Assembly (NCBI RefSeq): GCF_963678635.1
Contig: NC_087062.1
Span: 54,510,473-54,570,472 of the forward strand
Direction of reading: 5' to 3'
Source: Symsagittifera roscoffensis
Taxonomy: Eukaryota > Xenacoelomorpha > Acoela > Convolutidae
Length of the DNA stretch: 60,000 nucleotides
The notes beneath the pieces were generated by a model that was not told where the DNA came from, did no database searches, and worked only from the letters and a program-made list of their open reading frames with translations. Below, one piece after another: positions 33,546-44,311 of the stretch (position 1 is the first letter of the stretch; every line of letters begins with the position of its first letter). A program made the translations under genes and the position numbers.

Positions 33546-34883
33546 CAACATTTTCATGAAAATTAGCTTCATTAACAAAGCAAGCTATCAAATGATTCAA
33601 GTGATTTTGTTAAACTACTTGTTAACCCGAAAAAAGTCTACATTTTGCTTTCTGACTTCCGTTGGCTGATATATTATTTTTCTACAATGCTTTCAAGAAA
33701 TGCAATTATTAATATTTGAGCAGATTATTTATTGTAATGTTGTATTTTAGCCCAAAACTAAGGATTGTTCTTGAAAGCAATTTCAATAACAGCTTGGAAA
33801 AACTAATTTTTAATGACAAGCTCACGTATTAGTGCGAATTTTTTTTACTATACGTTTTTTGAATTCTCTTCGATTGTTTTTCATCTAAATTCAAAATGAC
33901 TCTCTATGACTTCATTGTGAGGGTTTGAAAGATTTAATTGTAAATGAGAATGAGCACGCCATGTACTCAACAATTTTCACTCGGTTAATTTAACTTGAGC
34001 TTATTGATCTCTTAACAAAATTTCTTTCTTCTGCACTGTTTAAGTCAGCAGAGTAAAAAGGGACCAGAAGTTACGAGTTTTAGCAAAGTAAACTTTCTAA
34101 CATCAAGAAACTACTTTTACCGTTTCGAAAGCTCAAGCTTCAAACATGTACATACAGAGAGAATTATTCTAGCAAAGAATTTTTACAGCTAAAGACAAGA
34201 TGAACGGTTGTTTGCTTGCATTTTCAAATTTGAAATTCTTTTTTTTTGTTCAGTAAAGCGTTTATATTTTTTTCAGTTTTCGTTATTATATGGCTTTGTT
34301 TTTAATTGATGATTGGACGCTGATAAAATTACTCGATTTTTAATCCGTGTTGAGACAGCATTTTTAACCGATTCACGTTTTATGTTTGATATTAAGTTTG
34401 TGTTTGACTTCAGTTTACTCAAGAGTGATAAAATTTGACAAATCTATCAATGTCATGATGGTTTCTGAAAGCACATCAGGTTTGTACCAAATCAATTTAA
34501 TTTTTGGAGGCTTTTTTTCCTCAAGCATTTGACCCCTGACCACCCAAAGTGTCCTTTGTACTATTTTAAGACATGCAAATTCGGCCGACTGACTCAGTCT
34601 TTTTTGTAATTTTTGTAAAAGATCCTTTGGTGACACTATAAAATAATTTTGAGAGGGAGAGATGGCGCCGAAAAAAACACAAGTTTTTAACGAAAATATT
34701 TCGAAAAAACCTAGAAAAAACCACCCCTGGTACTTGAGCAAGGAAAAAAATCTTATCAAAAAATTTAAGATCTCAAAAATCGATAGATCAAAGGTCAAAC
34801 TAGTTCTTGTTCTTCGATTATTTTCAAAAAAATTGGTTGTGACAAAATTAAACTACTGTTTTCTTTACAAACAACGCAGCTTA
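33546..34883. other. Non-coding stretch, no feature seen
   Basis: AT-rich. The two overlapping opposite-strand frames at 34415-34898 show no family features. Confidence 0.45.
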
Positions 34884-34885
34884 TA

Positions 34886-35615
34886 CAGTGCTGATTGAAA
34901 TTAACCGGACAAAACGAGCTAAGCTTGAAATTTAAAACGCGTTTTTCTCAAATTGGGTTGAGTTTAGGTGAAAGCTTATTACGACAAAAATTGCTTAAAA
35001 TTTTAGCAGAATTAATGTGGTGTAATTTGTTTTGCAAAATTCGGGCCCAAAATTTACCCCAAAAATAGGTCATTTTGGCTTTTCTTAGTTAATCAAAAAT
35101 TACGCCGAAAATATCCAGTCAATCACAGACATAATTATATCAAAGTGAGCCCCTTACGTAGCCCAACAAACTTTAAAAGGGTATATTCTCCAAAAAAAGT
35201 TGCAAACCGTTTAAAAATTGTTTTTAAAAGAAAGTTGGTATTTTATATAGTAAAAACAATTTTTTTTGTCTATCAAACAAAAATAAATTAACTTATACAA
35301 TGTTTTGGAGAAAATACCCTTTTTAAAGTTTGTTGGGCTACGTAAGGGGCTCACTTTGATATAATTGTGTCTGTGATTGACTGGGTATTTTTGGCGTAAT
35401 TTTTGATTAACTAAGAAAAGCCAAAATGACCCATTTTTGGGGTAAAATTTTGGGCCCCAATTTTGCAAACACAAATCAGTCCATATTTATTCTGCTAAAA
35501 TTTTAAGCAAGTTTTGTCTTCATAAGTTTTCAGCTAAATTCAACCCAATTTGAGAAAAACGCGTTTTAAACTTAAATTTTAACGCGTTTTGTCCGGTTAA
35601 TTTAAATCAGCACAG
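34886..35615. mobile_element. Near-palindromic Tc1/mariner-type MITE, copy 2
   Basis: Same family as 25143-25893. Left end CAGTGCTGATTGAAATTAAC; right end complement CTGTGCTGATTTAAATTAAC. TA flanks both ends (34884-34885 and 35616-35617). The arms are again ~350 bp with a short centre. Differences between the arms are about as frequent as differences between the two copies. Confidence 0.8.
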
Positions 35616-35918
35616 TATATCTTTATGCATATATTTTGATTAATTTAGATCCAGGATTTTATTTCATTTTTTTCTAGATATTTTTCAAGTTTATGATAAC
35701 TAAATGAAATTTTTCTGTTTTTTGTACCATCTTTTCAACGTTTTATCTTTTATGAGCCTTGTGCGCTAGCTAAACAAAAAACACCAGTTTATGGCATTCA
35801 AATTTAAATACTTTTTTATAACTCGGAAATACTATATTATCGAATATTAATATACACTCTGTTTTTTCAATCACATTTACTCACTCACACCTACAACGTG
35901 TGTGAATTAGTATTAGGT

Positions 35919-36012
35919 GACAATTCGTATCAATCAGCTGTTCGTAACTTTGTAAAGGCGACAATTCGTAGCAAGTAACAGTTCGTAACAAACGACATTT
36001 CGTATCAAAGTT
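35919..36012 (+). repeat. Degenerate tandem array of ACAATTCGTA-CAA units
   Basis: GACAATTCGTATCAA, CTGTTCGTAAC, GACAATTCGTAGCAA, ACAGTTCGTAACAA and GACATTTCGTATCAA follow one another with irregular spacing of 15-25 bp. Confidence 0.6.
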
Positions 36013-37245
36013 TTCGGTGTGGCTTATGATAGCTTAGTTAAAATGTTAACATAAAAGTATCAACGAAAAAGTCAAAGCTGAAAACCATTCTTTGCAAAAC
36101 GTTGCCTTTCGGTTGCTTTGATAGTTTTTAGAATATCAGACAATTTTAGCTAAACGTTCTCAAGAGTCATCTTTTCTGATGGCTGCTCTTCGGATCTTAT
36201 TAGCTTGAACTTATTTTTGGCCAGCCTTTGTTCTCACAAGATAAATTCAAAAAGTCTGTGGATGCTAGGGTGTGTGAAACCCATTCCCATCTACAAAGCA
36301 TAATGCCTGCCTTTCACTGAAATAGTTATTTTTGTTTTTGATCTCGTGAGCACTTAAGTGGATTCCACAGTTACATAAAAAAAAACTGTTTAGTCTTTTG
36401 CACATGACATTGAATCAATCCATTTTCTTTGAAAATCTCCACATGTTGAATAATAGGGGAATCTTCAGACAATTAATTGATCGGCTAGTTGATTTCTAGC
36501 TTTGAATCATATTGAGGAACAAGTCCCAACGTCATAAAATATGTCATCGAAAGTCAGAGTTCTTCGCCGGAGTTCTTCGTAGTATCTTCAAAAGGAGCTA
36601 AATTGATCTCCTGAAAATCCCTTCTCAAATTAGCATGACTAAAGTAAAAAAAACGCTTTAATAAAAATGACAGAATTTCCAGGCAAGGGTTATAACTGTT
36701 TCAGCTCATAAAAAGCTTGTTGATTGTTTATGACTGTCTCATTGGAAGTTTCTGCTGTAGCCTTCGCATGAAATGCTCTCGGGGGTTCCATAGCAGTCTT
36801 TCTCGGCAAAATTGGGTCTTAAATCTGAAAAGCGGTTGCTTAGTAATTTGGTAAAAAAATGAATCTCCTGGCAAAAAAGCCTACCGTTAATTTCGCTTAG
36901 CCCAGAAAATGAATGTACTCTGGTTTCAAAAAAAATAAATTTTTTTTTGCTCATGCTTATTTACTTTCGTTCGAAAAACAAACTTGAAATCATAAATGAA
37001 AAAAACATATTACAGGCACTTCATTTTTTAAAAATAAACATTGAATTGGTTTTCGGAGAGTGTTTTTCTGGCCATGCTGATTCCTACTGCTTACAATAGC
37101 TCTACTAAAAATTATCACAGGCAATTTTGGAACCAGTTTTAAATTAGTAATTATAAAGCAATTATATTACTGGTAAAATAATCTCTATAAAATTTTAGTA
37201 ACTAACAAATCATATTCCATAAATAACATTGACACTTATTTGTAA
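36013..37245. other. Non-coding stretch, no feature seen
   Basis: No coding similarity. The minus-strand frame at 36739-36954 is not recognised. Confidence 0.45.
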
Positions 37246-37273
37246 GTGCTGAAACTACATGTAGTTTCAGCAC
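37246..37273. repeat. Perfect 28-bp palindrome
   Basis: GTGCTGAAACTACA followed directly by its exact complement TGTAGTTTCAGCAC, with no spacer. Confidence 0.95.
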
Positions 37274-37360
37274 CAGAACAATTTGAATAAATCTTAGACT
37301 ACAGTTGTTCTCCTTCTGGATAAACTCCAAGAACTAACTCGTAAATACCAGTGTACACTA

Positions 37361-37457
37361 GATCTATTGAGACTAGGAGATATAAGAGTAAGATTAGGAT
37401 TGGTATTAGACTAAGAAGTTGCACGAATCTATCCGGCCGGAAATAAGATAGCGTGAC
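37361..37457 (+). repeat. Family G repeat, copy 1
   Basis: Matches inverted 58655-58750. Shared strings include ACTAAGAAGTTGCACGAA and CGGCCG-AAATA-GATAGC. A minus-strand frame through this copy is hydrophobic, but I do not consider it a gene. Confidence 0.6.
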
Positions 37458-38028
37458 GAACAGACGGTGTAATTTATCCGAAATTACTCTATGAGTATAG
37501 TACGTTGAATATAACTCATCTGGTGCGACCAAAAGACTCGGACAAGACCTTAACTAACCTAGATTTAGATAATTAGAATCAAAAATAGACAATTGCCAAA
37601 TTGCAAAATGTTAGATGGAATAGATAATTTAATAGAAATGTCTCTACGTCTCAAAGAATCTACGCAAATTTTCAAACAATACAAGAAATACCAGATATTA
37701 CACAAACACCGAGATCACGGCGCGAACAACAATCAAACGTAGGACCGATCTATTACATGATAGTACGATGAAAACCGCAACAAGTATTTGTATACAGAAT
37801 ACTTTACGCAGTAAGTTTAGGTTTTCATTTATTAACATGAAAACTATTGACCTACTTGGTACTTTATAGCCTATTACAGCCAACAAAGGGTAAGACTCTA
37901 TACAATTTTTAGATCCGGTTATTGTCGCGAAGCGTCGACGCGCGCGTAGCGCGCCCACCAGCGACCTTAAACGGAGAAATAACTCCAATTCCGATTTTTT
38001 TTCTTTCGAATATAGCGTTTTGTAAAAC

Positions 38029-38113
38029 TGGCTGAATTGTCTCAGGCTGAATTGTCTGTATATTTCTAGCTGAATTACCTGAATTTCAAATTGGCCGAAT
38101 TGTCTGTGCGCCA
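38029..38113 (-). repeat. Solo arm of family E foldback
   Basis: GGCTGAATTGTCTCAGGCTG, then GAATTTCAAATTGGCCGAAT, then CTGTGCGCC, complementary to the left end at 19593. The GC-rich stretch GTCGACGCGCGCGTAGCGCG at 37935-37954 precedes it. Confidence 0.6.
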
Positions 38114-38461
38114 CCTAATTTACGGTTCAAAAACAGATTTTTAAAAATCATAAAACCAATTAAACCTTTCAAAACATCGCCTGTTACAAAATGTTTCTTG
38201 TATACAAAAAAAACGAGTTGTCGTTGATTAGAAATTGATGTTTGTTATGAATAGTCAATTAATACAAATTCAAATTGCCGCTTCACATGTGAGCATGCGC
38301 ATGAGTTTATTTGCGTATGCAAGCTTGGTATATAAAGCTTGAAAGCTAGGTATGGAGAGCTAATGAACTGGATCATCTGGACTGAAATAAATTTGATTGT
38401 TTTGTGGTGATCATTTTATCCGTTGTCACTGTGGTTTGCGCTGGAGTGATTAGAAACATAC

Positions 38462-38826
38462 GGGAGGGTTCTCATGCTTGAGGGACTGATTGCTTGAAAA
38501 GTTTCAACCAATCAAAATCGCTAAGCGTTTCTATTGGCTAAATGCCTTTCTCACAAAATCGAAGTAAATTTTAACAGAAAATGTATTAAATCAGTGGAAA
38601 AATAATCAAAAATATTACAAATTGCAAGTTACAACCGCAATACTATTCAGATAAACATCAAGTAATATGAGTTCAAGTTCATATAAATTTTTCAGTCTTG
38701 AAAACTCATCTGCTTATTATCTAATTGGTCAATATTAACACTAATGGCCTGGATTTATTTTCTTACTTTCAGATTTACTAAAATTAATTTCAAGCATTCG
38801 GTCTCTCAAGCATGAGTGGCGCCACC
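38462..38826. mobile_element. MITE family A, copy 2
   Basis: Left GGGAGGGTTCTCATGCTTGA and right complement GGTGGCGCCACTCATGCTTG. Internal sequence (ACCAATCAAAATCGCTAAGC and so on) matches copy 1 throughout. The flanks GAAACATAC and GTAACATCA are only a weak 9-bp duplication. Confidence 0.78.
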
Positions 38827-38858
38827 GTAACATCACTTAGCATAGAGGTGAGGCGTTC

Positions 38859-39217
38859 GGGGGCTATTCTCATGCGCGAAGGACCGAATGGGCGAAAAAA
38901 TTCGTGGGCAAAGGACCAAAAACAAAATAAGCCGAGAGTCAATTTTTAAAAAGAAGCAATTGCCTTTCAGTTAAATGAAGCAATTTTTTTTTTGCTTTTT
39001 TCATAACGAAACCCTTGAAATATAAAAATTGTTGCAATTCGGCGGCAGTCAGCAACAATTTGAACTTTTGCATTTTTCTGCCGTTTTTGTATTCGGCCAA
39101 GATCAATATTCAGTCCCTGGATATGTTTACTTTCTTTCCAATTTTTAGATTACTGATATCTGAATGGCTGATTTTTATTTTCGCGCATTCGATCCTTCGC
39201 GTATGATGGATTCCACC
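38859..39217. mobile_element. MITE family B, copy 2
   Basis: Left GGGGGCTATTCTCATGCGCG; right complement GGTGGAATCCATCATACGCG. AGGCGTTC flanks it at 38851-38858 and 39218-39225. It follows MITE A copy 2 after 32 bp, in the same order and orientation as copy 1. Confidence 0.78.
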
Positions 39218-39262
39218 AGGCGTTCACTGCTATAGCGTCAGATTTTCTAACTGTTTCACAGC

Positions 39263-39391
39263 TGTGGCACCAAAAATAGTGTGTGTGCACGAGCTCTCAC
39301 TTGACCTCAGCTTCAGATCTACTACAACCAGTTTAAGCTGCAGAACTGGTACCACGTGAAAACTCTAGACCCAAAAAACGGCCATGAATAG
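39263..39391 (+). other. Candidate exon of unknown gene
   Basis: A strong acceptor (TTTCACAG at 39255-39262) leads into less AT-rich sequence. A second acceptor, CTTCAG (39311-39316), opens IYYNQFKLQNWYHVKTLDP, ending NGHE and TAG at 39389-39391. A donor-like CAC|GTGAAA occurs within. No family was recognised and no phase-compatible partner was proven. Confidence 0.25.
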
Positions 39392-39600
39392 CAAAAAAAG
39401 AACGTCGCTCAACAAAAAACGTAATCTAGAAAATGAGATAAAAAGACTATCCGTAGACACACTGGATAGCTTTCGATAGATTCTCTGCAAACCGCAATTA
39501 AACTGACTTAACATGAAAAATTTCAGTCAATTAAAATCATCTACTTAACAATTTCCCCTCTATTTTATCTACTAAAGAATCTCTCCCTTTCTTGAAAGGG

Positions 39601-39867
39601 GGGAGATTGTTAAGTAGATCCAAAATTAGTTTTTGGAGTTTTTGCGCCATTTTGGTAATCGAATTTTTTTTTTAAATTCGAAAAATTTCTGCAAAAATTT
39701 TGGGAAAAAGTTTGAAAATTTTTTGTGCATTTTTCATAAGCGACATCATAAATTTTTCTTTTCTTCAAAACTGTTCTTCGACTAAAACAATTGATCTTGA
39801 TTGAAAGATGTGTCATATTCTCGATACTTTGAAAATAATTTTAGGATCTACTTAACAATCTCCCAAA
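39601..39867. mobile_element. Short MITE with GGGAGATTGTTAAGTAGATC ends
   Basis: The left end GGGAGATTGTTAAGTAGATC and the inverted right end (complement at 39847-39867) are perfect over 21 bp. A third partial end, CATCTACTTAACAATTTCCC, lies at 39538-39557. The target duplication is unclear. Confidence 0.65.
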
Positions 39868-40741
39868 TGGTTGGAACAATAAAAATCGAGTAGCAGCAGC
39901 TAGTTGAATGTCAATTAAAAAATGCTTAACACTCTGTTGGTGCGACTGATTTTTTTTCAATTTCCTACTAGTTGGTCTATGGACCTATCAGATATAAGCC
40001 TGAAGAATATGTTAAAAAAGACAGATATTTGACAATATTGAGAGTTGACCGAGCAAATTAAGAATGGTTGTTTATGTTGAAAGGTCTTTTACCAAAACAT
40101 TGTTCCGAACTGTTGGTACAAATTAGCGTTATTGGTGCGATAGAAAACTTTCAACAATTTTCTTAAGTAAGCACCCTTGAATGATAATCTTGCTCCGAGT
40201 GCCATAGGAAGCTTGAATCAGATCTGTTGGAAGAAGCAGATATAAATTATTGGACTAGCCATAACTGATAGGAGTAGTTACCTCCTGGTCGATTTAGAAC
40301 AAAACCAATAAAACGAGTTAAAGAGTATTATACCTTACCTTAAATTAGGAATTGTTTCTATCTTTGTTCGTGCCCATGTGTCAGCCTTCTGTTATGATCA
40401 AACCAACTCCTTAATCAAGCGCCACTGTCTAAGCCAGCGGTTGCATTTAGAGCCACCAAATTGTATGCAAATGTTGGCTGCCGGACCTTAAACGGCTTTG
40501 TCATTGCATTTTGGTAGAACTTTGGCCTATGTTCTCGATATTGAGATTACAGATCGAATTTTAATTGAATCTTGTAAGCTGGAACAGGTTTTATGATTTG
40601 ATTGCGCTCTTTGATTTGTATCTTTGGTTTTTAATATATAATATTTCCTTGCTCCCTAGTTATCTTTGCAGCTGCAGAATTAACATTATTGAAAAGATTT
40701 TCTTGGTCTCAAAATTAGTTGACTCGTTTTGTTCGTTTTAG
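39868..40741. other. Upstream flank of the next exon, no feature seen
   Basis: No coding similarity. An exon ending with one leftover base must precede the exon at 40742, but it was not found. Confidence 0.4.
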
Positions 40742-42925
40742 AAAAGAGCAACTTACAGCTCACTTCCAAAACTGACCCTGTTACTAAAATCGGCAGTTTG
40801 ACGTCGGATCCTTTTGCGCAATTTGTGCGACAACCGAAAGTCAAACCACTAAACGGTCTCTCGATCAAATCCAAAAGTCGCGAGCTGCTCAGTTTAAGTC
40901 CAACCATCAACGGACATAAAACCAAAGCAGACACAAAACATGACCATGAAAAGCTTAGTAATTCAGGAACTTCGACCCCCACCCCAACCGAAACCGGGTG
41001 CGATACGGTAAAAAATTCACCGACTAGCAAGGATTCTGATTTTTTCAAAAACATGGATCGCGATCTGGCTGCGATGGAGCGCAGGCTTGAAAGTTCTTGG
41101 ACCAGAAAAACGCTCCGATCACAAAAAGAATCCAGCAACGGAAAACTAAAAGGCTACGAAAGCATACATCAGCTTGAACGAAAAAAGTGGAATGCTTCTT
41201 TAAACAGTGGAGATATCAAGAAAGAGCTGAAGACAAACAAAAATGTTGGATCTGGCAGCCAAAAATTGAGCCAATCTCACTCTAAAAGTCAATCCGATTT
41301 ACTGGGAAAGCTCCAAAGAAGCCATTCCTTTGGAGTATGGAGTAGTATTCGGGAACCTTCTGTTACAGATATTAGAAAGCCTACCATCATTATAACGAGA
41401 GAAATAGACGAAGCTGACAAACCAATAAAAAGATTAGTTGAGTTATCGAAACCAAACCATGCTAAGTCTAGCAGCCACTTGGATCGAAAATATTCGGAGA
41501 GGTTGGATAAATCTAAAAATCCCATCAAAGAAATGGAAATGCTTCGTAAGCCGCCAGAGAATGACACTATTCTGAGCAGACCTTTGAGAGAGCGTCATCA
41601 ATCTTTACCTGATTTTGTTCAAAATTTCGCGGCGAACTCAAACCAAGAAAAACTGTCGCCCAGACATAAAGGTAAATCAGAGCTATCAAGTAACTTGAGT
41701 GTTTCTAAAAGACCAGTTGAAGATTTGATTCAGGCATTACGCGAAGATGTGGAAAAGTTGAACCGGCATCGAGAAAAACAGAAAGAGCATGAATCTGATC
41801 TTACTTGTGTGAGCAAATGGGGTAAAAAGAAACCAGGAGCTGTCATCACCCGAAGCAGAAGCTTTGGGACTATTGAGCACGAGTATTTAAACAGCAAAGG
41901 AGAAACTCCTCCGAGACTGTTGCCTAGAAGTAGTAGCAAAGAAGCCATTCACAGGCTCGCAAAGCTACATAGGGCGGGCTCAACCCAAAGTGAAAAAAGA
42001 CTTCTCGACTTCAGTTTTCAGTCTGAAAATGACGTGTTTAGAAACAGTTCAGATAATGGGAGTGAAGAAAATCATAAAATCAACAAAAGCTTCATCAAAA
42101 GACCTCCTCTTCCTAAAGGATACAACCCAACATCATCATATAGGTCTCGAAACTTGTCTGAACCTTCATTAAACCAAGGACTCGGAATACTTTCAGCTTC
42201 ATTAAAAGATGCTTTAAATGAGTTTGAAGGTAATGTGAGCCCGAAAACAAAAACTGCGACTCTTGGTAGCCGACATCAAGATTCAGACCTTGAAGTCGAG
42301 TACCGAAGTTCACCTCATTCGTCGCTGTCGGGAATCAGTTCAACTTCACTGCTCACGAGTCCTAACAGTAACTTCAGTGCTCATTCTTCCTCCCACAGAT
42401 CCTCAAATCATCAGGTGAATTCGAATAATTTTCACAGTTCAAGAGGGGAGCGGGATTTATTAGAATCTAGAATCCATTCTTTTTATGACGGGAGTCCTCA
42501 ATCAATGGATTGGCTTACAAATAAATTCGATTTTCTGCAGACTAATATTCCAAATGCTTTGCGGAGACAGAAAGACCCTGCGTATAAATCTGGTAAAACT
42601 GGTACAAAATTAAAATCAAATTCAGACGGCTTTGAACCTTCAAGATCTTTGTTACATTCCAATAACAAATACGCGGCGAGTGATATTAATTCCAAAAGTA
42701 GCGGTTTTGCTGGTCAACGTCAAACGTCCGAGACCAACTGGAAGTTCCAGAAAATGGAGCCAAAAATTATGCCGCGGAAGCCGGAAGCGAAGCGGAACAA
42801 TGGCGCTAACTTCAAATCTTTCGAGCAGACCAAAAATCCATCCCAAAACCATAATGGGTCGTTTGTTTTCGAATTTGAACCTTCACAAGTTTTCATGGAA
42901 GGACTGCAAGAAACGGACATTCTAG
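40742..42925 (+). CDS. Large exon of unrecognised Ser/Lys-rich scaffold-like protein (exon B1)
   Basis: 2184 nt open throughout (728 codons), starting after acceptor GTTCGTTTTAG and ending at donor G|GTAAGT. There is no start ATG at the front, so it is internal. The protein is rich in Ser, Lys, Asn and Arg and largely disordered. Examples are SHSSLSGIS-type Ser runs, RSRSFGTIEHEY, and paired SxSF phosphosite-like motifs (LQRSHSFGVWSS, ITRSRSFGT). One likely helix or coiled coil is DLIQALREDVEKLNRHREKQ. The end FVFEFEPSQVFMEGLQETDI is more ordered. I do not recognise the family. A TAG at 42931 and AATAAA at 42972 directly behind the donor would let transcripts end here instead of splicing. Exon size contrasts with the 90-250 nt exons of the neighbouring genes. 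Confidence 0.7.
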
Positions 42926-42971
42926 GTAAGTAGTAGTTTGTTTCATTTTCTTTCATGACCTCTCTTTGTGG

Positions 42972-42977
42972 AAATAA
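42972..42977 (+). terminator. Possible polyadenylation signal after exon B1
   Basis: AATAAA lies ~40 bp after the intronic TAG, so an alternative terminal form of exon B1 is possible. Confidence 0.35.
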
Positions 42978-43708
42978 ACAAACAAACAACATTTGAAGAA
43001 CTGTGCTTCATATGTTAACCTTACGGCGGCGCTTTGAGCTACCAGCTATTTTTAGACGATGGGAGTAAGTTTCTACTTTTAACAAATCTAGTTCTGTTAA
43101 ATTGGCAAAAGCTTTATAATATACGTGTGAAGGTAAATCAATTTCTACGTAAACAGAAACCCGGTCATTAAAGCAGTTTTTAGAACTGCAAGTTTTTACG
43201 AATGCAGATTTTGCAGTTTTGTTACCATAAACTATGAAATCAGTCAAGCCTATTTCACTCCACGGCCAAAAATTCCAACTTCATTGCGGGCTAAGGACAA
43301 AATGTTTTCACACTTTGAAGGTCCGTGATCTAACTCTACTCATTGAAATTTTGAGAAAGAGTTTTTTGGGCCTCGGGTCAACTTGGCTTTGAAATAATAT
43401 TTACTGTGACGTACGCAGAAACTGCAAAGCGGCACATTCACTACTTTGTCCTCATTAAGTGGAATTTACTTTTAATCCTCTCCAACGTAGCTTTGGTGTA
43501 ATTTTAAATTCACCCTGTCAACTTTCATTCCGGACCGTTTGGACGCTTGTCCATAAAAGACAGAGCTTTGCACTTTTTCCCCGCTACAAAATAGCCCACT
43601 GCCCTATTTGCGACCCTTTACCTATTTTTTTACCGCCAACACACTTGCAACGGCTAAGAAACTTCGACATTCACCAAAAAAAATTGACCCTTTTTGTCTG
43701 AAATGCAG

Positions 43709-44311
43709 AACAATAAGTCGCAAGAAGCAGGAACTCAATTACTATATGATGCCCTAGATCTTTTCAGCGAGTGTGATAGCTCGCAGCGAAGGCTTCCGAG
43801 TATCAATTATTCGAGCCCAATTTTGAAAAATTACAAACGAAATGCTGAATTGCAACATGAACTAGACGCGTTACCTAAATACTACCATTATTCGTCAACG
43901 GTGAAGCGGAAAAATGAGGAAAAATTACCACCTAAAAACGGATTAGTAATTAAACCGATTCACAAATCATTAGGATCTTTAGCTACCACACGAGATGTGT
44001 CTAATATCAGTCTAATCGGCGCTAATTTCAAAAGCAGTAGTAAATATGTGAACAAAAATACGTCCCGCTGTTATCCAGGAAGCTCAATGGAAAATGTGCG
44101 GTCTGTGGCTGGTGACGATAAGAGTGTGAAGTCCGGAAACATGAGAACAAACTACCTGGCAGATCAACTGAGAGGTGATGACATTAAGCAGCCTTTCTTG
44201 TCCCTAGCTGATGACGTCATATTTGACCCGGAAAGCCACTCGCAGTATGTGGAGACCCTGAAGAATCTGGCTCCCATCTGGCTCACAAATCCAGGAGCAC
44301 ACCCAAAATCA
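43709..44311 (+). CDS. Exon B2 of unrecognised protein
   Basis: Acceptor AAATGCAG to donor TCA|GTGAGT, 201 codons in phase 0. It encodes NNKSQEAGTQLLYDALDLF, a basic middle, and a conserved-looking end with SLADDVIFDPESHSQYVETL and LAPIWLTNPGAHP. Phase does not fit exon B1 directly (B1 leaves one base). Either a small exon of 3n+2 nt lies between, or B2 starts a transcript at ATG 43703 (MQNNKS). It is compatible with exon B3. Confidence 0.6.

Noticed and set aside
34415-34898. Overlapping frames on both strands (127 and 78 codons)
   Set aside because: AT-rich low-complexity translation, no conserved motif, no splice support.
37299-37532. Minus-strand frame with a hydrophobic Leu/Ile run, possibly a membrane protein
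   Set aside because: It overlaps a dispersed repeat also present at 58655-58750, where the frame is not maintained.
40686-41138. Minus-strand 150-codon frame opposite exon B1
   Set aside because: Hydrophobic-looking shadow of the plus-strand exon. The plus frame is open for 728 codons and ends in good splice sites.
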